Positions 23,734-34,005 of a stretch of DNA of 64,000 nucleotides are shown one piece after another. The notes under the pieces were generated by a model that was given only the letters and a program-made list of their open reading frames with translations, was not told the origin of the DNA and ran no database searches. The translations under genes were made by a program, and so were the position numbers. The stretch comes from Myxococcus stipitatus (GTDB lineage Bacteria; Myxococcota; Myxococcia; Myxococcales; Myxococcaceae): NCBI RefSeq assembly GCF_037414475.1, contig NZ_CP147913.1:7376001-7440000 (forward strand), read 5' to 3'. Each line of letters opens with the position of its first letter. The first letter of the stretch is position 1.

Positions 23734-26700
23734 CTAACGCCGGATGGGTGTCAGCGTGAAGGACGCCGTGCCGCTGGCGGGGATGCTCAGCGGCGTGGGC
23801 GCGAACTCCAACCCCGGATTGGATTCGTCGAGGATGCGAACCTTCGCGATGTAGGGCCCGGGTGTCAGCATGTTCGTCTGGACCTTGCCGGAGTACGTGG
23901 AGAACCCGCTCTCCAATCCCTCAGCCTCGACCGACTGGAGGATGAGGGTCACCTGCGCGCGAACGAGCTGACCCTGGTGGTCTCGAATCATCACCTCCAC
24001 GTCGGCGCCTCGCACCAGCGTCACGTCGAAGGAGTCCTGGTTCGCATCCAACCTCACGCGGAATGGAGGGTAGTGGGGCCGGGCAACCAGCTTGAGTACG
24101 AGCGGCACCGACGGGAGGTGCTCCAGCACGAATGTCCCGTCTGCCTCCATGTCCACGGGGACCTGGCCTGTGCGAGCGCCAATGTCTCGCCCATCCTCTT
24201 GTTCGACCTGGACGAGCAGGGGAATCGCGCCGACCGGCCCGTCCTTGGTGAAGACTCGCCCCGAATATGGTTTCCCTGTCCCGGGCTCTCGCAGGATGCC
24301 GCGCACCGTCCTGCCCACCCTCATGGTGAGCGTCCCGAGGTCCTGCTCGCCCTCCGAGGAGTCCAGCTCCCGGACCAGGGGCATGAAGTTCCGGTGCTTG
24401 ATGACGAGCTGTCCCTTGTCGAACTCGTCCCTCGCGACGTCGAAGCTCCCGTCCTTCGCGGTCATGGCCCGACTGCCCACCTCGGCGTCTGGCAGCGGTG
24501 CGCCGTCCTCCTGGACGAGCCGCCCACGCACGCGCGGGACACGTGTCATCACCAGACGAAGCTCCGGGCCATCGCGTTCGATGTAGTAGGCCTTCCCGAC
24601 CAGGGTCCCTCCACGGGAGCGCGAGGGATTCAAGCGGTAGCGCTCCGAGCCCACGGCCAACGCGTACCGGGGGTCGGTCAAGTCACGCAGGACGAAGCGG
24701 CCCTCGGCGTTGGTGCGGACACCCATCGTGGGGTAGGTCGCTTCGTAGGATTCCGTGTCGGAGGGGTCCTCGGTGAGTTTCTTGGCCAGGACCTTCACGT
24801 CGGGGAGCGGGCGCCCTTCGATGTCCACGACCACTCCGTGCAACGCGCGGCCCTCCTCCAGGCGGAGGACGACGGCGTCGGAGGCTTCGCCCTCGCGGAC
24901 CTCCACGTTCTGGGAGAGCAGCCGCTCCGTGCCATTCCCACCGACCCAGATCGACGCCTTCAGGGTGTAGCGCCCTGGCGCGAGGTCCTTGAACACGAAG
25001 CGCCCCTCGTCATCCGACGACTCCATTCCCGAGATGGACGAGACACCTTCGACATACAGATAGACGGAGACACCTGGCAGCGGCTTCTCCGCCGCGTCCA
25101 CCACCCGGCCGGGCAGGGTGGGGCGTCGCTGAAGCACCAGTCGCACGTTTTGGGACGGAACCGAGATGTCCACGGAGTCCATCGTGAAGTCTTCCGACTC
25201 GGCGTCGATCCACCCTTCGCCCTCCCGGCTGATATCCACCGAGAACCTCCCCGCCGCATCGGAGACGGTCGCTTCGCCATGTTGGTAGGGCGGCTCCTCC
25301 GAGCCCTCGATGCGCACGGCGAGCAGCACCGACACATTCCTCAGGGGATTGCCCTCGGTGTCGACCACGATTCCCTCCACGGTGGCTGCGCGCTTGAGCG
25401 TGAAGTCGATGGGGGCCGTCTCGGTGCCCCCTGCGTGGAGCTTGAAATCATCGAGGTAGTGGGCGGCTTCGACCGAGACCTCTCGCCGTGGAGGAGTCCC
25501 GTGAGATTGCGGATGGGCCTTCGCGAAGGCTTCCATGTCCACGAACTCCATGGGCTCCAGCGGCCCCAGGCGATAGCGCCCCGCTGAGTCCGTGACGGTC
25601 GAGACCTGCGGAGACAGCTCGCCTCCCAGGCGGAGGGTCTTCACGAGGGCGCCCGGAATGGACCGGCCCTCTTCGTCCCTCACGGTGCCGTGCAGGTGGA
25701 TTCCCGGCTGGAGCTCCAGGACCAGGTCGTCGCCGGGTGGAGTGTGGAGGCGGCCAAAGCTCCCTTGCGCTGGGCTCTCGGCGAAGAGCGAGCGGGACTC
25801 CGGGCTTGCCACCGTGAAGGTGAAGCGCCCCTTGGAGTCCGTGAGCGTCGCGGCGGCGGCCCTGTGGTCGTCCCAACTCAGCTCGACCAGGGCACCCGCC
25901 ACGGCGGCTCCCCCGGGTGTCACGACGCGTCCCGTGAAGCGAGTGGTCTGTCCGAGCTCCACGCGCTCGGGCATCAGGTCCACGCTTCGGAAGAACTGGC
26001 TGCCCCATCCATCGCCCATCACCACGGCGGCATAGTCCGTCCGAGGGAGTGGGCCGAATGTGTAGCGGCCCTCCGCGTCCGTCTTCGCTTCGAAGAAGAG
26101 CAGCTGTGTGTGGCCCAACAGGATGATGCGCGCGTTGGGGATGGGCTGTTCATCCGTGACACGCACGACCTGTCCTCTGAACGTGACGCCTGCTTCGAGG
26201 GGGAGCGACACGCCCTCCGTTCCCACCTCGACCTCTGGCAGGAGCGCGGCCCCCATGTCGCCGAGGGCCCAGAGCGTCACCTTTCCCTTGGCGAGCCCTT
26301 CGAGGGAGAAGGCTCCGTTGGCGCCCGTGGTGGACTCCGCGAGTGTCCGTGCCGCCCGTGCGTAGAGGTCCACCTGCTCGCGCAGCTCCTCGGGGTCCAG
26401 CGCCCAACAGGGCGGGTCATCCGCGGAGGCGGCGGCTTCGGCGCGAGGAGTGGCCTCGCGTGAGATGCAGGGCATCACCTCCGCGAGCACTCGCCCGGAG
26501 ACACTTCGGGAGGCGAAGGCGCGCGCGCCCAGGACAGGGCTCTTGTCCTCGCGCAGCGTGCCAGTGATGCGTGCGTCTCCGGTGGGAGGAGGCTCGGCCC
26601 AGTGTGGGGAGGTATCGCGGGATGACTCGGGGGACGGAGGCATCCCGGTGGCCACCGGAGGCGTCGACGTGGCGGTCCAAGCGAAGAAGGCCATCAGCGC

Positions 26701-26808
26701 CAAGGCCAGGACCACGGCAAGGCCCACCCACTTCCCACGCTTCCCCGTACGCATGTCCTGGCCCGTGCTCGTGTTGCGCCCCCATGTGGGAGCGGAGGCG
26801 GAGAGCAT
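23734..26808 (-). CDS. Large membrane-anchored protein of carboxypeptidase-regulatory-like repeats
   Basis: 1024 residues. A positively charged N-terminus and one membrane helix (GKWVGLAVVLALALMAFFAW, about residues 26-45) anchor it, with the rest outside the cytoplasm. About nine carboxypeptidase-D regulatory-like (transthyretin/Ig-type) repeats follow, each with phrases such as VEGIVVDTEGNPLRNVSVLL, GRVVDAAEKPLPGVSVYLYV and ESSDDEGRFVFKDLAPGRYTL. Such beta-sandwich arrays are common in myxobacterial surface proteins; no peptidase domain is present. The ATG at 26808 has GAGG close upstream. An internal ATG at 26754 is possible and would still keep the anchor. Confidence 0.85.
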   Translation of the reverse strand: MLSASAPTWGRNTSTGQDMRTGKRGKWVGLAVVLALALMAFFAWTATSTPPVATGMPPSPESSRDTSPHWAEPPPTGDARITGTLREDKSPVLGARAFASRSVSGRVLAEVMPCISREATPRAEAAASADDPPCWALDPEELREQVDLYARAARTLAESTTGANGAFSLEGLAKGKVTLWALGDMGAALLPEVEVGTEGVSLPLEAGVTFRGQVVRVTDEQPIPNARIILLGHTQLLFFEAKTDAEGRYTFGPLPRTDYAAVVMGDGWGSQFFRSVDLMPERVELGQTTRFTGRVVTPGGAAVAGALVELSWDDHRAAAATLTDSKGRFTFTVASPESRSLFAESPAQGSFGRLHTPPGDDLVLELQPGIHLHGTVRDEEGRSIPGALVKTLRLGGELSPQVSTVTDSAGRYRLGPLEPMEFVDMEAFAKAHPQSHGTPPRREVSVEAAHYLDDFKLHAGGTETAPIDFTLKRAATVEGIVVDTEGNPLRNVSVLLAVRIEGSEEPPYQHGEATVSDAAGRFSVDISREGEGWIDAESEDFTMDSVDISVPSQNVRLVLQRRPTLPGRVVDAAEKPLPGVSVYLYVEGVSSISGMESSDDEGRFVFKDLAPGRYTLKASIWVGGNGTERLLSQNVEVREGEASDAVVLRLEEGRALHGVVVDIEGRPLPDVKVLAKKLTEDPSDTESYEATYPTMGVRTNAEGRFVLRDLTDPRYALAVGSERYRLNPSRSRGGTLVGKAYYIERDGPELRLVMTRVPRVRGRLVQEDGAPLPDAEVGSRAMTAKDGSFDVARDEFDKGQLVIKHRNFMPLVRELDSSEGEQDLGTLTMRVGRTVRGILREPGTGKPYSGRVFTKDGPVGAIPLLVQVEQEDGRDIGARTGQVPVDMEADGTFVLEHLPSVPLVLKLVARPHYPPFRVRLDANQDSFDVTLVRGADVEVMIRDHQGQLVRAQVTLILQSVEAEGLESGFSTYSGKVQTNMLTPGPYIAKVRILDESNPGLEFAPTPLSIPASGTASFTLTPIRR

Positions 26809-27106
26809 GACACCTCGGCCGACGAATGCGTCGCCTGGTTCTGGCTGGCCTCCGCGTCTGGCCAGGACACCCCGGCCGGCGAGGGGGTCGGTCGAAGGGG
26901 TACATGCGCCTACTCACGAAAGGGACTCGAGGAGCTTCTCGCGTTTGGAGCACACCCTTTGAAATCGCAGCCGCCTTGCGTGCGTAGTCTCCGCGCCAGC
27001 TCGCGCTCTGGCCCTTCGGTGTTCGAGGCTGGGTGACACGGCGAGCTCCTCCACGTGTTTCATGTCCCATGCCGTGCCGCACCACGCTGAACCGCGAACC
27101 TCCACG

Positions 27107-27733
27107 ATGAAGAACAAGGCACTCTGGGTTCTCTTCGCCGTCCTCTGCCTGGGCGTGGGCCTGTACCCCATCAGCTACCTCTTCACGGACCCGAACTCCG
27201 GGTTTCGCGCGAGGAAGGGTGTCGAGCTGCTCACCAGTCCAGTCTGGAACGCGGCCTTCTACACGCACCTGGCCCTGGGAGGACTCGCGCTGTTCATCGG
27301 CTGGACCCAGTTCATCGCGAGGCTGCGGCTCAAGTTCCCCGTCGTGCACCGGCTCCTCGGGAAGGTCTACGTCGGGGCGGTCATGGTGAGTGGGCTCATG
27401 GGCCTCTATGTTGGCTTCTTCGCCACGGGGGGCGTCATCTCCGCCGCGGGCTTCGTCAGCCTGGGCCTCGTCTGGCTCTACACCACCGCCTCCGCCTTCT
27501 GGCACATCAAGAACCGGCGGCTCGAAGAGCACCGGCTCATGATGACCTACAGCTATGCGGCCTGCTTCGCGGCGGTCACGCTGAGGCTCTGGCTCCCCTT
27601 GTTGATCATGGCGATGGGCAACTTCACCTCGGCCTACAGGGTCGTCGCCTGGCTCTGCTGGGTCCCCAACCTCGGCGTGGCCTGGCTGCTCTCGCGCAGG
27701 CAGCTCCCGGCGCGCGAACTCGCGGCTTCGTGA
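27107..27733 (+). CDS. DUF2306 integral membrane protein
   Basis: 208 residues with about six hydrophobic helices. FYTHLALGGLALFIGWTQF and KFPVVHRLLGKVYVGAVMVSG match the DUF2306 core, with conserved histidines in helices 2-3 and in HIKNRRLEEHRLMM, which resemble haem-binding positions of cytochrome b561-like proteins. The function is unknown. The ATG at 27107 begins directly before the first helix; an upstream GTG would add a poorly conserved 15-residue extension. Confidence 0.82.
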   Translation: MKNKALWVLFAVLCLGVGLYPISYLFTDPNSGFRARKGVELLTSPVWNAAFYTHLALGGLALFIGWTQFIARLRLKFPVVHRLLGKVYVGAVMVSGLMGLYVGFFATGGVISAAGFVSLGLVWLYTTASAFWHIKNRRLEEHRLMMTYSYAACFAAVTLRLWLPLLIMAMGNFTSAYRVVAWLCWVPNLGVAWLLSRRQLPARELAAS

Positions 27734-27766
27734 CGAGGCCGTCCTCGGCGGAGAGGGCGCGGGCGT

Positions 27767-28252
27767 TCATTCCTTCAAGCGCGAGAAGTCCATCACCCAG
27801 TTCGTCTCCCAGCTCTCGCCATTGTCGGGAGAGAACGCCTGTTCCCAGCGTGCGGTGTCCTGGCCCAGGCGGGTCCACGTGAAGCGCACGCGGATGGAGC
27901 GGCCTTCGAAGGTGTCGTTCGTTTCGAACAAGCCCACGTCGCCCGAGAAGCGGCCCACCACGGGCGGGTCGATGGCGTGGCTCCGGTTGTCCACCCAGGC
28001 GATGGACCACTGCGCCGTCGCGGGGTTGTAGACCCGCAGCGCGATGCCCACGAAGCCGGGCCAGAACTCGCTGCGATAGGTCTCCTGGTTGCCGAGCCCA
28101 CCTGGGAGAGGTTTCTCCTCGGCGGAGGACTCGAATGAAATCCACTCGGTGCACCCCTTCAACCGTTCCTTGAGACGGCGGTTGTGGACCCGCCAGGTGC
28201 CCATGAGGAAGTCGAAGTCCCGCGCCCCGTCGCTCTGTCCCTGTGTCCGCAC
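27767..28252 (-). CDS. Conserved hypothetical protein (DUF1579-like)
   Basis: 161 residues if it starts at the GTG at 28252, preceded by GGAG at eight bases. The frame is open to 28369 (200 residues), but those extra residues look non-conserved. DFDFLMGTWRVHNRRLKERL, then EFWPGFVGIALRVYNPATAQ and WETNWVMDFSRL, suggest a lipocalin-like barrel of the kind seen in DUF1579 proteins. It is convergent with the DUF2306 gene, 33 bases apart. Its role is unknown. Confidence 0.65.
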   Translation of the reverse strand: MRTQGQSDGARDFDFLMGTWRVHNRRLKERLKGCTEWISFESSAEEKPLPGGLGNQETYRSEFWPGFVGIALRVYNPATAQWSIAWVDNRSHAIDPPVVGRFSGDVGLFETNDTFEGRSIRVRFTWTRLGQDTARWEQAFSPDNGESWETNWVMDFSRLKE

Positions 28253-28602
28253 GCCACCCACTCCGTTCTGGATATCGAGGGCCCAACGCGGGCCCAAGGA
28301 ACGCGCACGGTAGGAAGCAAGTAGGACGAATCCCGCCCTGATTCGGACGGCCGCTTCATCACGCACCAAGGTTCTCGGGGGCTCCAGTGAAAGCCAGCGG
28401 AGTCAACCCTCTCCACCAGGGAGATGTGTCCAGCTAGACCACAGCCGACCCAATCCCTCGTTGTTGACTGGCTTGGGTCGGAAAGGACCTTAAGGGGGCC
28501 AAGAGAGACCTCTCATTGCGGAGTCTGTACCTTGTCGAGGTGGCTCGACACGCTGGTGGGCAGCAAGAATGGCATATACGTCGAGGCAGAGACTTATCGG
28601 CG
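28253..28602. other. About 350 bases without a recognisable gene
   Basis: Between the hypothetical gene and the 3' end of the large helicase gene, both on the minus strand. Part may be coding if the upstream gene uses a longer start. No repeat, RNA gene or strong terminator was seen. Base composition begins to drop here toward the less GC-rich helicase gene. Confidence 0.4.
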
Positions 28603-31600
28603 TCATCGCGTGACTCTTCGGTTACCGCGAGCTCGGGATGGGCGGGGTGCGTCGGTTTGCGGTGAATCCAAAGCGGAGGTGGTTGGCGACCCCTCTCTGC
28701 GAAGATGTTCGCGAAGCATTTTCCAGGGCCACATCTTGCCGCAGGCCGCATCGTCTGAGCAGTAAGGCATGACCAGGCCAGAAGGCCCGGGCATGAGCTG
28801 AATGGGGGCTTCGCAAGTGCATCGGGGCTTGAGACGACTGAGCACGACTGTCAGGACTTCCAGCCCAACAGTTTCGGTCTTCTCGCAACGCTCTTCGCTA
28901 CACTTCAGGAAGGGGCCCTTGGTTCCAATCCACGATTTCCGCCTTCCTCCACAGCCTGGGCACGTGAACGCGGAGGGGGATAGTTCCTCGCGGAGAGCTG
29001 TTGGCAATCGGTCTGCTGATGGCGGCGAAACGAGAGGCGATAGTGTCTCTGCTTTCTCCGTGGACGCGGGATTGGACCTCGTGCGTGCAACACCTTGGAG
29101 GACTTTCTCGTTCCCGCCATCCTGCCGCCCCACAAGGTGGGCTGCTCGTGCTGGAGGTATACCCGGTGGGTATGTATTTGAGGGGACGGCTGGCGTCATC
29201 GATCTCGCTTCCTGCCACTTACGCATCAGCACTTCGGAATGACGAACGATGTGGGAGCGGAGTGAGTCATCCCCAAGGGAGGTTCTCTGCGCTTCTGCTT
29301 GCCGTCCCGCTGGGGAGATCCCGAGTTCCTTCAGCCGAGAGAACACAGGCACCATTGCTGCCTCTGGATCCCGAAAGAATGCGCTGCCTCGAATTCGCAC
29401 GAAGCGCCAACCGAGTCTTTCGAGAATCGCCTGTCGAGCCATATCCTCCGGAATCTTTTCGATGGGGTGAAAGCGGTCACCATCACACTCGACCGCCAAT
29501 CTCCGTTGATTCCCTTCGACCACAATGTCAATACGGTAATGTCCCACCTTCCACTGGGAGGTCACGCAGTAACCAGCTCGGATGAGCCGCGCCAAGACTT
29601 CATGCTCGAAGCGGGACTCAGCCTTCTTTTGCGCCTCCTGAATCTCCTGTTCGATACCGCCAGGGTTGGCGAAGTGCTCAATCAACCGTCGGCGCAGATC
29701 ATCTGGCTTCAGGTCGATTCCCGGGTTGAGTGAGTGGATGAGCCAGAGCTGGTCCCGAGCACGACTTACCGCAACGTTGAATCGCTGTTTGAACTCGGTT
29801 GTCGCACGAAGGCTCAATGGTCCTCCATCACGAGGACTGTCCACCATGGACAGGAACATGACATCGCGCTCGTCTCCTTGAAACTGCGCGGCATTGCCGC
29901 AAAGGATTCGGCGGCTCTCGTATTCTGAAGGTGGCAAGTGCTCGCGCAGGATCTCGTCCACTGCAAATGCTTGCTCGTCACCCACGAGCGAGATGACCCC
30001 GAACGTGCTTCCAGCATAGGCGGGGTGTGCAATGGCGGACGCAACGAGCGAAGCAACCGTAAGTGCCTCGGTTCGGTTCACCTTGTCTTCCGCGCGTCCT
30101 TCGACTCGATGGGCGAGGAGGGCTGGCTTCACGCGCGCGCTGGAGGACTCTCTCAGTGGGCGAATGCGTCCCTCATAAGACAGCTGGTTGCTGAACTCGA
30201 TGATGTCGGGGACGCAGCGGAAGTGTTCTGTCAGGCAGACCATTCCCCCAAACGATGATCTTGCCAAGTCATAGATTGACATGCGTCCGTCGTAGAGGAA
30301 TGCATTGGGAATCCCCGGAAGGTGTTCCGCGATGAGCTTCTCGACGACTCCGAGATTTTGCCCCACTGCGGACGGGCTCACCTGCTCGTGGTCGCCCACC
30401 ACCACTGCACGCTCCGCCATGTAGAGTGCGATAAGTGCCATTGCGTCGCACTGGCTCGCTTCGTCAATGATGACCACGTCGAACCTCGTCGTGGCATTGA
30501 AGTTCTCAACGACCTGCGCAAGCGGCATGATCCACACAGGGACAGCCCCTTGGCATTCGCTCATCAGTCGAGCTGCCTCGGCTCGCAGTTTTGGGGCACG
30601 AGTCCCCGTCCCCTTTCCGATGCGGCGCATGGTGGTCGACCACCCCTCCAGTGCCTGTTGTTGCTGAAGGGTTGTCCGCTCTACTTGGGCGGCCCATGAG
30701 CGTCTTTCGATGAGATTCGCGGTACAGCGCCGTAGTTCTTCAGAAAGAGCCTCCATTTGCTCCTGAAGGAGGGGAATCCGGACGCGTCCACGGCGCTCCA
30801 ATTCGTCATGGAGCTGGCGCCAGCACCACGCTGCCGCAGGGTCTCCCGGAGGCACCCCAAGACCATGAATTCCACGACGCTCATGAATGGCATCTGCCCA
30901 TCCAGGCGCGACTGCCTCCAGTCGCTTCAGTAACGCTCGTCTCTGCGCCTGCATTTGCTGTCGCTCATGGACCTCCGAGAGCGCAGCGAAGTTGCGAGCA
31001 TAGGCTTCGGCGTCCTGCGCTCCGAGCGCCTTCACCAGTCCCCTGACGATGGGAGATGACGCTGCGGCTCCACCCCAGCTGTCGAACTTGGCGAGAGCCC
31101 TCTGGAGATTTGACCTGACGCGAGCCAGTTCCACAGCCCGCGCACGCGAGCGCAGTGCGGGGACGATTGTTTCTGTCAGGGCGCCCCGGAGGCGAAGCAG
31201 CTTCCCGTTGGGAGCCAGGTTGACGGGCTCCGCATTCATCAACTCCGCCCAGCGAAGGCCACACCGGTCCAGCGTTTCCTTGAGCGGGGCCCATGCTTCG
31301 ACCGCCCACTCCAGATGGCGCTCAATCTCTCCGCAGAACTGAAGCGCAGTCACCTCGGGCGAGGCTCCTAGCTCCGCCGATGACGGTGCCCCAAGAGGCG
31401 TGAGTTGCCGGTCCCAGCGCCCGCAGAGCGATTGACGCAAGCGCTTAAGTCCCAGAGTCGCAGCCAAGGCTTGGAAATGGATGCGTTCCCGAGGCTCGCC
31501 AGCCTCGACCCGACTCCCTCGGATGACACGCTTCCAGGATGGGTGCGTAAGGAGCGTGAGGGTGCCCAGCTTTCCCCCATTCTCAAGGTGCTGCTGAATG

Positions 31601-33762
31601 TCGGCCAGGACTTGTTGTTGTTCCTCGAAGGCCATCTCCGCAGTGTTCTCGGGGGCATGCTGGAGTAAGAGTTCGTGTGCACTCAACGCCTCGGCTCGCA
31701 CTCGTCGTACCTGCTCGATCAGGGCCTTCCAGGAGTCCGTCTCTGCCTCGCCCTCCATTCCGGCCGCGATGGCCGAGAGTTTCCACTCCTCTGTGCTGCC
31801 CAGTGGGGCCATCGTGGTGAGGCACTGGGTGGCAAGTTCATCGAAGTCCGTGGGCTCTTCGGCGTTGGGGGCGGTGGACCAGAAGCCTGCATGATGCTCA
31901 ATCCTGTTCGCCTCCATGGCTCGTTGCTTCTGGAGAAGAGCATCCAGTCCCTTGGGAGAGAGAATGGCACTGAGTGGCGGAAGTGAGCGACTCAGCTCCG
32001 CTTCGTGCAGCGCTGTCATTGCGATGTTCGTGCGGTACAGTTCACGGACCTCTTCCTCCATGAGAGAAAGAGCGGCTCCAAGCATCACAGGCCCAGGCAG
32101 CCAGTGGTGCTGCATCTTCTCTTCCGAGACCTTTCGAGCGGCCTGCGAGGGAGTCCATGATTCCCCGGAGACCACGACGTCTCGATACTCATCAGTGACG
32201 GCTTGGGTCATTTCCTCTCGGACTCGACTGAGCCGTTCGTGGAGTTGACTCCGCTGCTTGGCGAAGCGAGCGGCTTCGGCTCTCAGCCTCGTACCATCGC
32301 TGGATGCGAGGCGCTCGGAGATGGCGGACACCGCTCCCTCGAGTTGCTTGCGACTTTCGAGGTCACTCTCCAGAACGCTCACGCAGAGGGGCCGGAGTTC
32401 AGGCACTACCTGGTTTCGGAGCACCTTCAGCGCCTTCGTGGTGTGGCTTGTGACTAGGACACTCTTTCCTTGGGCCAGCAGATGGCCCACGAGATTGGCG
32501 ATGGTGTGTGTCTTGCCTGTCCCCGGTGGCCCTTGGACCAGAACGCACCCGTGTTGTTCCAACCGTTTCGCGATCTCCTCTTGTTCAGGATTCGCGAGCT
32601 TGCTCAGCAACACTTCCAGTGGTTCGGGTGGCGCGGCGCCCCGGCCCTCACTGTTGCGGCCAGTTACTCCAGAAGTGGCCTCCGTACCAACGATGCGGAG
32701 GAGTGACGAGGGCAATTCCGTACGTGTCGTCAGCTCCTCAATGATGCCGTCGAGTGCACGGGCAAAGCCCAGACTCCGGGTTCGGAGGAGCAAGACAGGG
32801 TCTCGCCCGAGCTGAGGTGTCTCCGCATCCGGCTTGGGAGGGCCGTCCGCTATGAACTCGCCCTGGGCTGAGAGCTGAATCAGCAGGCGCCGGAGGAAGC
32901 CCGAAGTGTCCGCGTCGCCAAGGGGGGAGTACCCTCCCTGGGTGAGTTCATTGCGGCATTGGGCAAGGATTCTCCCATCCAATTCCTCTACCGAGCTGAA
33001 CAGTTCAGAGTAGAGGTCGATGCCGCGCCCACTGTCGGCGATGGTGAACTCAGGAATCTCTGGGTTGAAGCGGAGTTGAGTCCTTTGAAGAAGGATGGGA
33101 TGGAACATGCTTCCTTCGGCCTGGCGCCAACTGAGAACGCCATCGCCGAGCACCAATTCGAGCCGTTCGGACTCGCGTTCGATCCGACCACGGAGTTCAT
33201 AGAGTTGCTCGAACAGTTGCATGGCTTCTCTCGCGAGCTTTTCCGGTCCGGCCCATGCTTCGCGGCCGGATTTCCATTGATTGAAGGCGGATACCCGCGC
33301 AGGGCTGTCCTCGAACTTCACGGCTCTCGTGTGTCCCTGTGGACCAGATTCAGGGCGTGAGGCGTGAATTTCGAGGGCCTTGAATGGGTCCGTCCAGCCC
33401 TCTCTTAGCCATTTCTCAAGTTCCTTGCCGGGCGAAGGAGGCGCGGTCAGGGTGGGACGCCGAACCCGAAGAATGACATCCTGCTCCAGGGATTCGTCGT
33501 CTTCGTGCGCTTTTGGAGCTGAGCCAGCGGAACGTACCAGCCGGACAGCAGGATGTGTGGGAAGAGAGCGGAGCCGTAGACTCCAGAGTTGCTCTTTGAC
33601 TGTCCGCGGCGCCGGGTTTCTGTGCCGGTTCAGCGACTGAAGATAGCGAAAGACTCGAGCGGTGCGCTCGTGAGCAACGCGAACGGGGTCGGGAACAAGC
33701 ATGTGACCTGACTGTGCGAAGTCGTTGACGACTTCAGGATGGCGAACAGGTGCGGGAGCCAT
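28603..33762 (-). CDS. SF1-type helicase with DUF559-like nuclease and C-terminal zinc ribbons (defence candidate)
   Basis: 1719 residues. After about 400 residues of unassigned helical N-terminus comes Walker A GPPGTGKT (near residue 411) with NLVGHLLAQGKSVLVTSHTTKAL, then a long coiled insertion. Next are Walker B VVIIDEASQCDAMAL and the SF1 motifs VVVGDHEQVSP, LTEHFRCVPDII and FNVAVSRARDQLWLI: the AAA_11/AAA_12 (Upf1-like) arrangement. Near residues 1390-1490 a restriction-endonuclease fold of DUF559/MTES_1575 type follows (YRIDIVVEGNQRRLAVECDGDRFHP; Asp...Glu-x-Asp). The end has topoisomerase-like zinc ribbons (CPGCGG...CSEERC; CTC...C...C). The DUF4011-family proteins share a similar plan. 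Codon use is visibly less GC-biased than in neighbouring genes, consistent with transfer. It probably acts on foreign DNA or RNA. Confidence 0.85.
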   Translation of the reverse strand: MAPAPVRHPEVVNDFAQSGHMLVPDPVRVAHERTARVFRYLQSLNRHRNPAPRTVKEQLWSLRLRSLPTHPAVRLVRSAGSAPKAHEDDESLEQDVILRVRRPTLTAPPSPGKELEKWLREGWTDPFKALEIHASRPESGPQGHTRAVKFEDSPARVSAFNQWKSGREAWAGPEKLAREAMQLFEQLYELRGRIERESERLELVLGDGVLSWRQAEGSMFHPILLQRTQLRFNPEIPEFTIADSGRGIDLYSELFSSVEELDGRILAQCRNELTQGGYSPLGDADTSGFLRRLLIQLSAQGEFIADGPPKPDAETPQLGRDPVLLLRTRSLGFARALDGIIEELTTRTELPSSLLRIVGTEATSGVTGRNSEGRGAAPPEPLEVLLSKLANPEQEEIAKRLEQHGCVLVQGPPGTGKTHTIANLVGHLLAQGKSVLVTSHTTKALKVLRNQVVPELRPLCVSVLESDLESRKQLEGAVSAISERLASSDGTRLRAEAARFAKQRSQLHERLSRVREEMTQAVTDEYRDVVVSGESWTPSQAARKVSEEKMQHHWLPGPVMLGAALSLMEEEVRELYRTNIAMTALHEAELSRSLPPLSAILSPKGLDALLQKQRAMEANRIEHHAGFWSTAPNAEEPTDFDELATQCLTTMAPLGSTEEWKLSAIAAGMEGEAETDSWKALIEQVRRVRAEALSAHELLLQHAPENTAEMAFEEQQQVLADIQQHLENGGKLGTLTLLTHPSWKRVIRGSRVEAGEPRERIHFQALAATLGLKRLRQSLCGRWDRQLTPLGAPSSAELGASPEVTALQFCGEIERHLEWAVEAWAPLKETLDRCGLRWAELMNAEPVNLAPNGKLLRLRGALTETIVPALRSRARAVELARVRSNLQRALAKFDSWGGAAASSPIVRGLVKALGAQDAEAYARNFAALSEVHERQQMQAQRRALLKRLEAVAPGWADAIHERRGIHGLGVPPGDPAAAWCWRQLHDELERRGRVRIPLLQEQMEALSEELRRCTANLIERRSWAAQVERTTLQQQQALEGWSTTMRRIGKGTGTRAPKLRAEAARLMSECQGAVPVWIMPLAQVVENFNATTRFDVVIIDEASQCDAMALIALYMAERAVVVGDHEQVSPSAVGQNLGVVEKLIAEHLPGIPNAFLYDGRMSIYDLARSSFGGMVCLTEHFRCVPDIIEFSNQLSYEGRIRPLRESSSARVKPALLAHRVEGRAEDKVNRTEALTVASLVASAIAHPAYAGSTFGVISLVGDEQAFAVDEILREHLPPSEYESRRILCGNAAQFQGDERDVMFLSMVDSPRDGGPLSLRATTEFKQRFNVAVSRARDQLWLIHSLNPGIDLKPDDLRRRLIEHFANPGGIEQEIQEAQKKAESRFEHEVLARLIRAGYCVTSQWKVGHYRIDIVVEGNQRRLAVECDGDRFHPIEKIPEDMARQAILERLGWRFVRIRGSAFFRDPEAAMVPVFSRLKELGISPAGRQAEAQRTSLGDDSLRSHIVRHSEVLMRKWQEARSMTPAVPSNTYPPGIPPARAAHLVGRQDGGNEKVLQGVARTRSNPASTEKAETLSPLVSPPSADRLPTALREELSPSAFTCPGCGGRRKSWIGTKGPFLKCSEERCEKTETVGLEVLTVVLSRLKPRCTCEAPIQLMPGPSGLVMPYCSDDAACGKMWPWKMLREHLRREGSPTTSALDSPQTDAPRPSRARGNRRVTR

Positions 33763-33887
33763 GATTCTGGCCCTAGCGGGCGGCCAATGACAATGGGGGC
33801 AGCTACTTGACTGGCAGAAGCTCTAATTGCGGATTCTCCAACGGCGAGTTCCGTGTACCGCACTAGATTGATGAGACTTCATGAGGC

Positions 33888-33903
33888 CGGCCCAGCCGGG
33901 CCG
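33888..33903. terminator. GC-rich hairpin downstream of hxsC (possible terminator)
   Basis: CGGCCC-AGCC-GGGCCG, a six-base-pair stem with a four-base loop, 102 bases beyond the hxsC stop and upstream of the large helicase gene. On the plus strand it is followed by CTTGCTTTT; on the minus strand no T-run follows. It could attenuate transcription between the Hxs operon and the helicase gene. Confidence 0.3.
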
Positions 33904-34005
33904 CTTGCTTTTGCATCAGCGCTAGCCGTGAATGAGATCCGCTCACGTCGACATTGACAACCTTCATAAGGATAGCGGCTGAAGGGATGGGCATCACGTG
34001 TCACC

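Noticed and set aside
23704..25587. A 627-codon plus-strand frame opposite the carboxypeptidase-regulatory-repeat gene
   Set aside because: The minus-strand gene has an anchor helix and clear repeats; the plus-strand product has no recognisable feature.
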